Positions 33,487-44,831 of a DNA stretch of 64,000 bases are shown piece after piece. Under the pieces are notes generated by a model. The model saw only the letters and a list, made by a program, of their open reading frames with translations. It was not told the DNA's origin and did not search any database. The stretch spans positions 632,607 through 696,606 of the forward strand of contig KZ627151.1 in NCBI GenBank assembly GCA_002917775.1, read 5' to 3'. This DNA is from Glaciozyma antarctica PI12. Lineage: Eukaryota; Basidiomycota; Microbotryomycetes; Kriegeriales; Camptobasidiaceae. Position numbers and translations under genes: made by a program. Position 1 is the first letter of the stretch. Each line of letters starts with the position of its first letter.

Positions 33487-34874
33487 ATGGATCTCGACAA
33501 AGCCATCGGTCCGTCCCTCTCTCGCGGCGCGTCCCCTCTCTCGCTGATTCGGCTCCCCACAGGCCACGCCTCCCCCGCTCTCCCCGTCTCCTGGAACCAG
33601 CGGGACCTCCTCCTCTATGCCGCCGGTGTACGCTACGCTCCCCTTCTCTCCTCCACAGGCGCCGTCTAACTTCGAGGCAGATCGGAGCGAAGCGAGATGA
33701 TGAGCTCTCGTTCCTCTACGAGCTCGACCCGACTTGGCATCCTTTCCCGACCTACCCGCTCGTGCTGGGACTGAAGGGAGAGGGTGCGGATATTAGCAAC
33801 TTTGGGGAGATGGCGCCAACGGCGACACCGGGCCTTCCGAAGCTTGATCCGTAAGTGCGATTGAGCGAGGGAAAGGTCGGAGCTGATAGGATGCAGGGAG
33901 AGGCTCGTTCATGCTGAGCAGAGTATTCAGATCCTTAAGCAGATCCCGAAGGTCTCGGGAGCGGGCTGGAAGCTCGTTAAAAAGTGCGTTGGGATCAAGG
34001 ATACTGGTGCGGCATTCTTCGGTTCTTGCGGAGGAGGGAGGTTCTGATCCAAGACTGGGAACGCAGGGAAGGGGCTTATTATTGATGGATCTGAGGAACT
34101 GGTCGACGGAAACGGCGTAGTCTACGCTCGCATGATCGTGCGTCCCTTCCCCCCTCCTCGCTCGCTCCTCGCTAACACTCTCCCAGTCCTCCGCCTACGC
34201 CTTCGGCAAATTCAACGCCGGTGGATACGCCAAATCCATCGCTCCTCCCCAGCCTCTCAAAGCCCTCTCCAAGCCTCCTGCTCGCGCACCGGACGCCGTC
34301 ATGTCCGAGAAGACGACGGAGGAGCAGGCGATCATCTACCGCCTCAGTGGGGATTATAACCCGCTTCATATCTTCCCTGAGATTGGGAAGAGGTTGGGAT
34401 TCCCGGGAGCGATCCTTCATGGCATTTGCTCGTATGGTACGTTCCTCCCCATTTACTCGCTGATTCTTCGCAACTTCGATTTCGTCGCTTTCTAACCCTG
34501 GCTGCTGCTTACTTTTTATGAATCTGCAGGCCATGCTGCGCGCGCTATCGTTCTAAAGGCAGCGAACGGCGACGGCACTCGTCTCACTTACATGTCCTCT
34601 CGCTTCACCGCGTGCGTCCCTCTTCTCCCTCCCTCCTCCCGCGCCCTCCTCCGACTCTCTTCTCCTCTCTCCCTTAAAGCTTTTGCTCGACCCCCCCCCC
34701 CCTTCAAACAGACCCGTCATGCCCGGCGACGAGCTCGAGACCTCCATGTGGATCACCGAGGAGGCAGGAGGGAAGCGCGTCGATTTCGTGCAGAAGATCA
34801 AGGCTACGGGAAAAGTGTGCCTTGGAGGAGGAGTTGCGTTTATCAAGAGAAAGGCGGGGGAGAGCAAGCTTTGA
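33487..34874 (+). CDS. Peroxisomal enoyl-CoA hydratase 2 (MaoC-like), copy A
   Basis: There are eight exons: 33487-33508, 33563-33627, 33681-33850, 33897-34006, 34067-34137, 34187-34436, 34530-34611 and 34712-34874. The product is a double-hotdog hydratase 2: MDLDKAIGHASPALPVSWNQ, SFLYELDPTWHPFPTYPLVL, then the catalytic signature YRLSGDYNPLHIFPEIGKRL with GFPGAILHGICSYGHAARAI (Asp and His of the R-specific hydratase motif), PVMPGDELETSMWITEEAG, ending GESKL. The C-terminal SKL is a perfect type 1 peroxisomal targeting signal. The reaction is hydration of trans-2-enoyl-CoA to (3R)-hydroxyacyl-CoA, the second step of fungal peroxisomal beta-oxidation, equivalent to the hydratase part of Fox2. 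The first exon is only 22 nt. The gene is followed 276 bp downstream by a close paralogue with the same exon plan. A run of 12 C lies in its last intron. Confidence 0.9.
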
Positions 34875-35150
34875 GGAGGGTCTGAGGAATGAGAGGGTGT
34901 TTATGTGTTTTTGCTTTTTGCTGGGGTTTCGCTGGTTTGAGCTCGCTGCCGTCTTCTTTTTCGCTGCTCGCTCTCGTCGTACGGCACACTTTGGAGCTTT
35001 CGATACAGCTCAAAATATCGCGACTCTGCGAAGGGAGGAGGGGAGTCTCCTACGCTCCGCTCTGATCTCGTAGCCGGGCTCGCCGCCGTACCGACTTCCC
35101 CAGCTTCTCTCCGCCCTTCTCTCCTCCACCTTATCATTCCATTTCACGAG

Positions 35151-36473
35151 ATGGATCTCAACAAGGCCATCGGTGAGTACAGCACCACCCCGCGAGGGGG
35201 GGGGGGGGGGGCGTTGCCCGCTCACCCGCGCACCCGCTGACCCTCTCCCTCCAGGACACGTCTCCCCTCCTCAACCCGTCAACTGGAACCAACGCGACCT
35301 CCTTCTCTACGTCGCCGGCGTACGTAGCCTGCTCACTCAGACCACGCCCTTCTAATCCCCTTTGCACAGATCGGATCCAAGCGAGACGAGCTCTCGTTCC
35401 TCTACGAACTCGATCCCACTTGGCACCCTTTCCCTACCTACCCCCTCGTCCTCGGACTCAAGGGAGATCATACGGATGTCAACAACTTTGGGGAGATGAA
35501 GGATGCGGGAGGAGCGACGCCTGGGATGCCGGTGCTTAACCCGTACGTCCTTGCTGCGTTTGGGAAAGGCGGGGAGCTGATGAGCGCGTGTAGGGAGAAG
35601 CTTGTGCATGCGGAACAGAGTATCGAGATTCTTAAGCAGATTCCCGCCGTCTCTGGACCCGGGTGGACGCTTCGCAAGCAGTTCGTCGGCGTCAAGGATA
35701 CCGGTTCGTCCTTCCCTCTCCGTGCTGCTGCTTCTCTCGCTGAACCGCCGAACTGCAGGCAAAGGACTCATCATGGATTCCTCTCAAGAACTCATCTCCC
35801 CCTCTGGGGAAATCTACGCCCGCATGGTCGTACGTCCTGCCTCCGTCCCTCCCACCCCTCTAACCCCGTACACACAGTCCTCAGGCTACGCGTTTGGCAA
35901 CTACAACGCCTCCGGCTTCAACAAGTCCATCGCTCCCAAGCAGCCCTACACCGCTCTCTCCAAGCCTCCCACCCGCGCTCCGGACGTCGTGTTCAGCGAG
36001 AAGACGACCGAGGAACAAGCGATCTTGTACCGCCTCAGCGGCGATTACAACCCCCTTCATATCTTCCCTGGGATCGGGAAGAAGCTTGGATTCCCTGGTG
36101 CGATCTTGCACGGTATTTGTTCGTACGGTACGTCCCTTTTTTTCCTCAGTGAGTCGGAGCGAGGCTGACGAGGAAACAGGCCATGCGGCGCGTGCGATCG
36201 TCCTCAAGGCCGCCGACGCCGACGGCTCTCGACTCGGCTACATGAGCGCGCGATTCACCTCGTTCGTCTCCTCCTCCCTCTCTCTCTCCCTAAACTAACG
36301 GCGTACATAGGCCCGTCATGCCCGGAGACGAACTCGAGACGAGCATGTGGTTCACTGAGGAGCCCGCTGGAAGGAGGGCGGATTTCGTGCAGAGGATTAA
36401 GAGGAGTGGCAAGGTTTGCCTTGGAGGGGGAGTCGCGTTTATCAAGAAGAAGGGCGCGGAGAGCAAGCTTTGA
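35151..36473 (+). CDS. Peroxisomal enoyl-CoA hydratase 2 (MaoC-like), copy B
   Basis: The eight exons, 35151-35172, 35255-35319, 35370-35542, 35594-35703, 35759-35829, 35878-36127, 36180-36261 and 36311-36473, match copy A in number and phase. All exon lengths are identical except exon 3 (173 versus 170 nt). Motifs: MDLNKAIGHVSPPQPVNWNQ, FLYELDPTWHPFPTYPLVLG, YRLSGDYNPLHIFPGIGKKL, GFPGAILHGICSYGHAARAI, PVMPGDELETSMWFTEEPAG and C-terminal AESKL, again a PTS1 signal. The active-site Asp and His are kept, so both copies look functional. Copy B differs by replacements such as EIGKRL to GIGKKL and by the insertion DAGGATPGMPVLNP in place of APTATPGLPKLDP. Copies may differ in acyl chain preference or expression; the sequence does not tell. 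Confidence 0.9.
35196..35211 (+). repeat. G16 homopolymer in intron 1 of hydratase copy B
   Basis: Sixteen consecutive G lie in the 82-nt first intron. The matching paralogue has a 12-C run in its last intron (34691-34702). Such runs are prone to length errors and could fold as G-rich structures, but they lie outside the coding sequence. Confidence 0.9.
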
Positions 36474-36869
36474 GGGTGGGCTTCGAAGGGAATGCAAAGG
36501 GTTTTTGGTTATCGAGGCTGGTCAGGATATTTCTCGTGATTGCGTAGTAGAGAACGCTCGCTTGAGCTTGCTCTCGCGCACTGGTTCTGGAGAGTCGAGC
36601 GTTCAGGCGTTCACGGACGCCTGTCGGAGTCCGGTTAACTCCTACTTTCAATCATCCTCCACTTCCAAGTGGAAAAAACGGAGAGAGCGACAGGCGCGGT
36701 GAGTTCACGGCGAGCAGGCAGTGCAGCAAGAGGAGGAGTAGAGCTGGGCAGAGGATCCAGGCGAACGGAAGCCTCCTCGGATGCGGAACTCACCCGTCGA
36801 TGGCGCGCTCTCTAGCTTGACCATCTCCTCCCCCCTCAAGCCCAGCTCACGGAGCTGACCCTCCCCAGC
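36474..36869. other. Intergenic, promoter of the ABCG transporter
   Basis: About 400 bp between hydratase copy B and the ABC transporter, both on the plus strand. No domain-bearing frame. Pyrimidine-rich leader directly precedes the transporter ATG (ctgaccctccccagcatg). Confidence 0.45.
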
Positions 36870-39800
36870 ATGGAGTCCCCTTCCTCTCCGGACCCCTCCT
36901 CCCTCCTCTCCTCCCTCGCCCCTCCCCAGCCCTACGCCGTTCACGTCTCCTCCCTAACGATCGTCGCGCCCGTACCCCCTCTCGTCCTCCCTCTCGCTAT
37001 CCCTATCCCGCTACCCCGGTGGAGTAAGAAGGAACGGGATGTGGTGCCGAAGGAGCTGGTGAGAGGGGTGAGTTTGAGAGTGGAGCCTGGGGAGGTGTTG
37101 GCGATGTGAGCTCTTTTCTGTTGGCTGAGTGGAAGGGGAGAGCTGATGGGTTGCATGTGGGCAGTATTGGAGGTTAGTGCAGCTGCTGAGCTGCTAGGAC
37201 GAGGAGCTGAGCTGATGTTGTTTCGTTGTGTTGCTCAGGATCGGGCAGCGGAAAGAGTGATTCCTCGCCCTGCTCCTGCTCTAGACGAAGCCTAACAAGC
37301 TCCCGCAGCTACGCTCCTCAACACGATCGCCTGCCGCCTCTCTAACCTCGAAATCACCTCGGGCGCCGTCTCCTTCATCCCCTCCTCCTCCGGCCCCAAC
37401 GCGAGTCCCTCTAAGCTCAAGAACATTATCGGTTTCGTGCGGCAGGACGACTTCCTCCTTCCATACCTTACTGTGCGAGAGACGCTCACGTTTGCGGCGG
37501 CGTTGAGGTTGCCGGCGACGGTTTCGAAGGAGATGAGAGGGCTGATTGTCGAGCAGACGATTGCGGAATTGGGATTGGCGATGGCGGCGGACGTTATTGT
37601 TGGCGGACCATTTAGAAAGGGGATTTCGGGAGGGGAGAAGCGTCGGTGAGTTCTTCTCGCTCAGGTCGTGCGACGAGGAGCTTAGGCGCGAGATAGGCTC
37701 TCCATCGGCTGTATTCTTGTTACGCTCCCCTCCGTACTCGTGCTGGACGAGCCGACCACCGGACTAGATTCTTTCACCGCTTTCCAGCTCCTCGAGACCC
37801 TCTCCCGCCTCGCGAAGCGCGGCCGAAGTGTCGTCCTCTCCATCCACCAACCTCGCTCCGACGCCTTCCCACTCGTACGTCCTCCCTCCCTCCTCACAAC
37901 CCCTCTAACCCAACGCACAGTTCAACAAAATTACTCTCCTCTCCACCGGATCCGTCATCTTCTCCGGCCCCTCCTCCGCCCTCCTACCCCACTTCGAATC
38001 CCTCGGCTACGCCCCCAGCGCCCATACGAACCCTCTCGATTTCGTCATCGACGTATCCTCCCTCGACACGCGTTCCGACGCTGCTGAGCTTCGGACGCGC
38101 GAGTCGGTCGGGAGGTTGGTGGTGGCGTGGCGAGCGACGGAATTGGCGAAGGGGAAGGAAGTGTGGAACGACTCGGAAGAAGGAGGAATGGGAGGGATTG
38201 AGAGGGTTACGAGTAGGGGGAGTCAGTTGGAGCAGAGGAGGCCAGAGGCGAGGCCTGGGTGGGGGGCGCAGACGGCTTTGTTGACGAGGAGGAGCTTGTT
38301 GAACGTCTCGAGAAATTGGGGGCAGAATGTTGGGTTCCTTTTCCAGGCGCTTGTGTGCGTTATTCTTTCTCTTTCGAGGGAGGATTGAGGAAGGCTGACG
38401 GTGGTGCAGGATTGGCATCTCGCTGGGTCTCGCGTTCTACAAGCCTCCTGAGACGCCGGGTGGGATTCAGACTCTCAAAACGATCGTCTACCAGTCAACG
38501 TGAGTTTCTCGCAAGCTCCTCGGTCCCAGAATATACAGCTGACGGAATTGCGACGGAAGACCCGCCTACTTCTACCTTTCCATCATCGTTTCGGTCTTCA
38601 TCCAGACCACCGAGCTCATCGTTTTCGACCGCGAACGCGAGGACAACCTCTACGCGACGATCCCCTACGTCCTCGGCTCGTTCCTCTCGTACCTCCCCGG
38701 CAACGTCGCCTTCCCAACGATCTACGCTCTCATCATTTATTTCATGTGAGTCTTCAGCTTTCTGCTGAGGATCTGCGAAGCTGACGATATTTGGGGATAC
38801 AGGTGTGGATTTACGAAGGAAAACTTGGCCGTCAACCTCCTCAGCTTCATCGCACAGGTGCGTTTCGCTCACCCCTCCGTCCTGCCTTTCGCTAACGCGC
38901 TTCGATCAGTGCATTATGCAGCAGCTTGCGGCATGCAGCTACGCCCTGCTCGCTTGCTCCATCAATCGGTCGTTCGCATCTGCATCCTTGCTCGCGAATG
39001 GTGAGGATTTCACCTCGCTCTCTCCCTTGCGAGCGACGCTGACGAGCGTCTTCAGGCTTTTCTATTCCCTTCATCCTCTCGTCTGGATACCTGATCCCCC
39101 AGCTTCCGATCTGGATCGCCTGGACTCGCTGGATCTCTCCCTACTTCTACGGCAAGTCGACGCTTTCTCCAGCTTCTCCCAGCGCCTAACAACACTCACA
39201 GGTTTCCAATGGATCGGCAGGCTCCAATTCATCGGCCGGTCCGTCCTCCCCTCCCCTCCTCCGCTCCCACTCACGCGTATCTCGCAGAACCTTCGCCTGC
39301 GAAGGCGTCACCGGTCCCGCGCGTAACGCCTGCAACGGTACCGCCGTCCTCGTCGGCCTTCGTTTCCCTCTCGAAACTCCTCTCTTCGTCTACCCTCTCG
39401 GCCTCCTCGGGTTCATCGTCGTTACCGAGATCCTTTCGACGACCCTGCTCCAGTTCTATCACCCTGGAGGCGTCAAGCATGCGGCTCAGCAGGCGAGTAG
39501 CGAGAAGACGGTTCCGGTGGTGGTGGAGGAGAAGGAGAGGGAGAAGGAGGAGGTGAGGGAGAGGGAGAGGGTGGATGTGCGCGTTGAAGGATTGAGGTTG
39601 GTCGTGCGGAGACGGTCGTTGGTTAAGCGAGGAGCTTGGGTCGAGAAGACCATATTGACTGAGGTCGACTGCAGCTTTCCTGCGGGACAGGTTTCGGTCA
39701 TCATGGGTCCTTCGGGGGTGAGTAGTCTGCCTGGCTTCGAGCGGAGATCAAGCTGATGCGCGTACTTCGACAGGCAGGCAAGAGCTCCCTCCTTCAACTC

Positions 39801-42061
39801 CTCGCAGGACGCCTCGGTACCGGCGCGTCCTCCGATTTCAAGTCGACCGGCAGCATCTTCCTCAACGGCCAGCGATTTGACTCCTCGATGGCTGCTCTCG
39901 TCGCTTTCGTCGAGCAGGAGGACGCGCATCATCTCCCTGCTCTCACGGTGCGTCCTCGAATCCAAGAGAGCGCGGAAAGGAGCTGATTTTGCTGCAGGTT
40001 CGGGAGACTTTGCAGTACGCTGCTGCGCTGCGAATGCGCGGTGTGACTTCGGTGGAGCAGAGTGCGCGAGCGGAGGAGGTTCTTCGCATGCTCGGCTTGA
40101 AGCTCTGCGCTGATAACCTCGTCGGCGGCGAGGTACGTTCTTCCTTCTGCGCTCTATGAACTCTTCTAAGCTCCTTCGTAGCTTCTTAAAGGTATCAGCG
40201 GAGGAGAGAAGCGGCGACTTTCGCTCGCTGTTCAGCTCATTTCGGACCCCGCTGTCCTCTACGCCGACGAACCTCTATCTGGTGCGCCTCGTCTGCTGGT
40301 TTCGCTCTCGTCGCACTCGCTAATAAGCTCTCTGCAGGACTCGACTCCTTCACTGCGCACAACGTGATGCAGACTCTCAAGGACATCGCTTCATCCGGCC
40401 GCACCGTCGTTGTCTCCGTTCATCAACCCCGTTCAGACATCTGGCAGGCAAGTGAATGGAGTCTCCATTCTGCGACGCTGGGCTAACTTGTTTTGTTCCA
40501 GCTGTTCGACAACGTCCTGGTCAAAGTCAAAGGCGGTCGCACTGCTTATTCGGGACCTCGCGACGACATCCTCAACGTCTTTAAGCAAGCTCACGCCGTC
40601 TGCCCGAAGGATTTCAAGTGCGTCTTTCGCACCTGCTGCCTCTCCCCGCCCAGGCCAACCCTCAGCACGTCCACAGCCCCGCCGATTTCATCCTCGACTG
40701 CATCTCAGTCGATTACCGCACCCCCGAGCTCGAGCAAAGCACCGAGATCCGCGTCGCCCGCATCCTCGCCGCTTGGAAGAACCGCACATCGAGCAAGTCC
40801 GATTCGACGAACCAGGTCGCCATTGTCGACGCCGACAAGTCGAGGAAGATCCGCAGCGCGCCCTTCTTCACTGCGTTCCCCGTCGTCCTCGCTCGGTCTT
40901 TCAAGTGAGTGTTTCGTGGGACTGTACCGTCGTCCGTCGTGGCTAATGCTGTGTGTAGGAACCTTCGGAGGCAGCAGGAGGTATTTGTCGCACGGCTCAT
41001 CAACCCGCCGTTCCTTGCGCTGCTGTTCTGGCTCTTCTTCGCCCGGTTAGTCCCGCCCATCGTCGCGCTGTAGCTGCCGCTGACGACCGCCTTCTCAGAC
41101 TCGATCTGGGACCGAGTAGCGCTCAGACTCGTATCGGAGTTCTCCAAGGCACTTCCCCGCGCAGCCATCGACGAGATTTCACTCACCGTTCTGCGCAGAA
41201 ACCACTGCGATGCCGTTCGTCGGAATGCTCGCGTGCATCGCCATCTTCCCAACCGAGAAGGCTCTGTTTTTCCACGAATGGAAGAGCAGCGGCAGGCAGT
41301 CGGTGTTCACCTTTCTCGCCGCCTACACTGTTCAGGAGATGTCAGTCTCCATCGTCGCTTCTCTCGTAAGTTTCAAGTCTCAATCGCCACGTCGAGGCTC
41401 AATTGACCCCCGTCGCAGCTGTTCTCCCTCGTCGTCGTATTCGGGATCGGGCTGCAGTCGACACCGAGGATTTTTATCGAGTTCTGGTTCACCATCTTCT
41501 GTTTGCTGAACATGGGCGAAAGCGTCGGGGTGAGTGACCGCACCTTCAGCGGCTTCGAACCCGCTAACTCCCCACTCGCAGATTGCTTTCTCGGCGTTCT
41601 TCAACAACGGCGGACTCGCAGTATCTCTTGTTTCTGCGGGGATCACGATCCTCGCTCAGCTCAATGGAATCATTTCGGTCACCCTTCCTCGCTGGCTGGA
41701 GGTCGTTGGCTGGTGAGTTCGTCGAGCGCAAGTTTCATGCAGGAACTAACGTGTCGCAGGGCATCTCCTATGAAGGCGCAGAGCCGTATCGAGATCATCA
41801 ACGAGTTTGCCGGCCTTCGCTTCAACTGTACGCCCGAGGACATCTCGACCGGAGCATGCATCGCAGCTACAGGCGAGCAGCTTCTGGCCACCTTCAATAT
41901 CACGCCGGGACCGACTGGTGCGTTCTCTCTCGTGCCGTTCACTCGAATCCTCAGCTGATCGTTCTTCGCAAGGCAAATATATCGCGATCCTCATGTCGCT
42001 CATCATCATTTTTCGCGCCCTCGCACTCCTGGCGCTCCGCATCAAGGTATCTACGCTTTAA
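36870..42061 (+). CDS. Full-size ABCG (WHITE-type) transporter, NBD-TMD-NBD-TMD
   Basis: A long gene with roughly 25 introns, from ATG 36870 to TAA 42059-42061. The first nucleotide-binding domain has Walker A IIGGSGSGKTTLLN assembled from four exons, two of them tiny (37165-37172, 8 nt; 37239-37256, 18 nt). Then come [19 protein letters not shown], signature [12 protein letters not shown] and Walker [14 protein letters not shown]. Membrane segments follow ([40 protein letters not shown]). The second NBD has [60 protein letters not shown] and [12 protein letters not shown], followed by a second set of helices. The layout resembles S. cerevisiae YOL075C, a sterol/drug-type transporter of uncertain substrate. 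Signature and Walker motifs are intact in both halves. In the second Walker B, DEPLSG replaces the usual DEPTSG. Exon limits in membrane regions are approximate. Confidence 0.88.
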
Positions 42062-42398
42062 GCGTACTTCGTCGTCTCTTACACTCCCACCCTGTCGTAT
42101 TCGCACGATACCCTCGCAACTCAGCGCGTATACCCCGGAAGGAATGGAGTCAGAGTGCTCCCTTCGCCTTCCTGTTTCCTCGCAAAATCGACTGCCTCTA
42201 TACGTACGCGCCTGGTCGTCTTGCCTGGCGCCACTGGTACGGCCATGTTGGGCTATCGCACGAGGAAGACGATCCCCGCACTAGAGCAAGGATCGTGGGA
42301 GAGTTGTGCTCGGGGAGATATTTCGAGACAGCCAGCTCGAACGAGTCGACTTTGGGGGAGGTGGTTCGTCTCTTGTCAGTCTACGCCCACCTTCAAGA
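42062..42398. other. Intergenic between ABC transporter and P450
   Basis: A 337-bp spacer between two plus-strand genes. Frames crossing it lack recognisable motifs. It should contain the transporter 3' UTR and the P450 promoter. Confidence 0.45.
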
Positions 42399-44581
42399 AT
42401 GTTACCACAGGCTCTCCTCGCCTTGATCTGCCTATGGCTAGGCCACCGAGCGGTCGTGGCTGCCAAGTTCCTCAGCACGACCAGGTCCGCGTCCTCGGCC
42501 CTCTCAGATAGACGCAGCACTGATCACCTCCCCGCGTAGTGGCATCTTCCTCATCGTCCGCCCCTTCACCCTCCTCGGCGAGGTACTTCCAGCATGGCGC
42601 AGCCTCAACCAGAACATGTCGCGAGCGTGGCTTCAGAAGTTCGATTGTACGCAGGGCTCGATGCCGAGAGGGAAGGGAGCTGATGCGTTGTGGCGCAGTG
42701 ATGGAGCAGCACGGGTGCTCGGTGATTCAGTACAAGGCGATCTTCCCGTCGCCAGGAGCGCAGTGCGTAGTGGCGGATGCGGAGGGAGCCAAGGCGGTCT
42801 TCAGCAACCGAGCGTTTGGGAAGCCAACAGAGGACTACGGGTGAGCAGGACGCTCCCGATCTCGCTATGCTAGCTGAACCTGGTGACAGACTGCTCAAGT
42901 TCATGGGATCGAACGTGGTCGTTACGGAGGGAGAGGAGTGGAGGCGACATCGGCGGTTGACTGCGCCATCCTTCTCAGAGGTGGGTCGCTATCGCGGGAG
43001 ATCCGTAATACAATCGCTGACGGTGGACGTTCAGCGGAACAATGCGATGGTATGGGACGATTCGCGGAGAGTGGTGGAAGAGTGGTTCTCAGTTCTCGAC
43101 CTGACCGCGAAGGCGAACGGAGCCTGCGAAGACGTCGATACCGTCCAGTCGACTTTGCGGATGGCTTTGGTGAGTCCATCCTACCGCATTTCTGATTCGA
43201 TACTGAGTACAAAGCATCGACAGATGATTATTTCGGCTGCTGCATTCGGACAGCGATATCCTTGGCCGACGGACGGTTCCTCTGATCCCCCTCCTCCCGG
43301 ACGCCAGCTCGGCTTCATTACGGCGCTCAAAGGCACGCTAGATGGCACCTTCATCAAGCTTCTTTTACCCAACGTTCGTCCTCAGCCCCTCCACCACGTT
43401 CGCCGCGACTGACCAGGACGTTCTTCGCAGTGGGCCTACAACCTCCCTCTCAAGTTCCCCAAGCACGTCCGATTGTGCTTTGCCGAGCTCGAAGCATTCC
43501 TGCACGACATGGTGCGCGAGCGTCAGGAGGAGAAGGCTGGAGGAGCGGAGCACAAAGACCTTTTTTCCGCACTGCTGGAGGGCGTCAAGGACGAAGAGGG
43601 AGACGGGGTTCTCACGATCGAGGAGCTTCGTGCGTTTCTTCCCTCGTGTTGATCCGACGCCCGACTTACCTCGCCATGCAGTTGGAAACATGTACATCTT
43701 CCTGCTGGCAGGACACGAAACGACCGCCCACACCCTCGCCTTCATCTTCACCCTCCTCGCTCTCTACCCCGAGCATCAACAAACACTTTTCGAGGAAGCT
43801 TCCGCCAGCTTCGGCGACCGGGAGTCGACCTACAGCGACTACAGCTCCCTCGTTCGTCCTCTCCCTCCCGTTCCCTACTCGCGCTAACTTCTCGCACAGC
43901 CTTACGCCCTCGCCACCGTCCAAGAAGCCCTCCGCATGTACGCTCCCGTCCTGTTCATCCCCAAGATCGCTCTCGAGGACGCCATGATCCCTGCGCACAC
44001 GGCGGTTCCTGGCGAGGAGCCTGTGCAGACCGAGGTGTTCGTGAAGAAGGGTTCGCGCGTGGCGATTATGTCGAGCTCGCTTCACTTCAATCGTGTGTTG
44101 GTTCACTCGGTTTGACGCGGCGAGGGAAGCTGATTGGTTTGGGCCCGACAGCGATGTACTGGAAGGAGCCGTTCGAGTTTCGTCCTTCGAGGTTCATCGA
44201 TACGCCCGAAGAAAAGTGGAATCGCGACGCCTGTACGCTCCTTCCCCCCTCCCTCTCACCCCTCCTAACTCCCTCCCAGGGGTCCCCTTCTCCGGCGGTT
44301 CCCGCGCCTGCCTCGGGCAGAAATTCGCTCTCGGTCCGTCCTCCCCCTCGCTCCCCTCTCCACCGCTGACCTTGCTCGCAGTCGAGTCCGTCGTCATCGT
44401 CTCGCACCTTTGCCTCAATTACACGATTCACATCCCGCCGTCGCGAGTTGAGGAGTATCGTCGCCGAGATGGGGAGTCGGAGAGGGATAGGAGGGAACGG
44501 GTCTTCAAGCCGACGAATGGGATTACACTTACGCCTAAGGCGTTGCCGTTGGAGTTTAGGAGGAGGGTTGGGAAGGCTTGA
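42399..44581 (+). CDS. Cytochrome P450 monooxygenase, membrane-anchored
   Basis: The gene starts at ATG 42399 with a hydrophobic anchor (MLPQALLALICLWLGHRAVV) and ends TGA at 44579-44581. About eight to nine introns are removed by GT-AG splicing. Recognisable P450 landmarks: GIFLIVRPFTLLGEVLPAWR near the N-terminus, VVTEGEEWRRHRRLTAPSFS (helix C), the I-helix MYIFLLAGHETTAHTLAFIF with the acid-alcohol pair replaced by ETT, the K-helix TVQEALRMYAPV with ExxR, PFEFRPSRFIDTP (PERF-like) and the haem-binding loop VPFSGGSRACLGQKFALVES with the axial Cys. All catalytic landmarks are present. Substrate unknown. Its position directly behind an ABCG transporter in the same orientation could reflect shared handling of a hydrophobic compound, but adjacency alone is weak evidence. 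Confidence 0.88.
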
Positions 44582-44831
44582 GGGGTGTTTTGGGCATGAT
44601 GTAGCCGTCGGTGTGGTAATTGATGTTGTTCAAACGGCAGCAGAGAGTGGCGCTCTCTCGTGACTTCTTCTCGCCAACGATAGTTCCGTACAAAGACGCT
44701 TGCTGACTTTTACGTCAAGCTGCTGCACACCACCCACTCTCTAGATTTATCCAGATCCACGAACGCAATCTGAAAGAAAAGAGCTCGGTCAGCGAGCCTT
44801 CTCATCTCGCATCCGCAACCTCACCTCGCTC
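44582..44831. other. Convergent 3' intergenic spacer
   Basis: A 250-bp space between the P450 stop (plus) and the asparaginase stop (minus), holding both 3' UTRs. No gene is seen. Confidence 0.5.
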
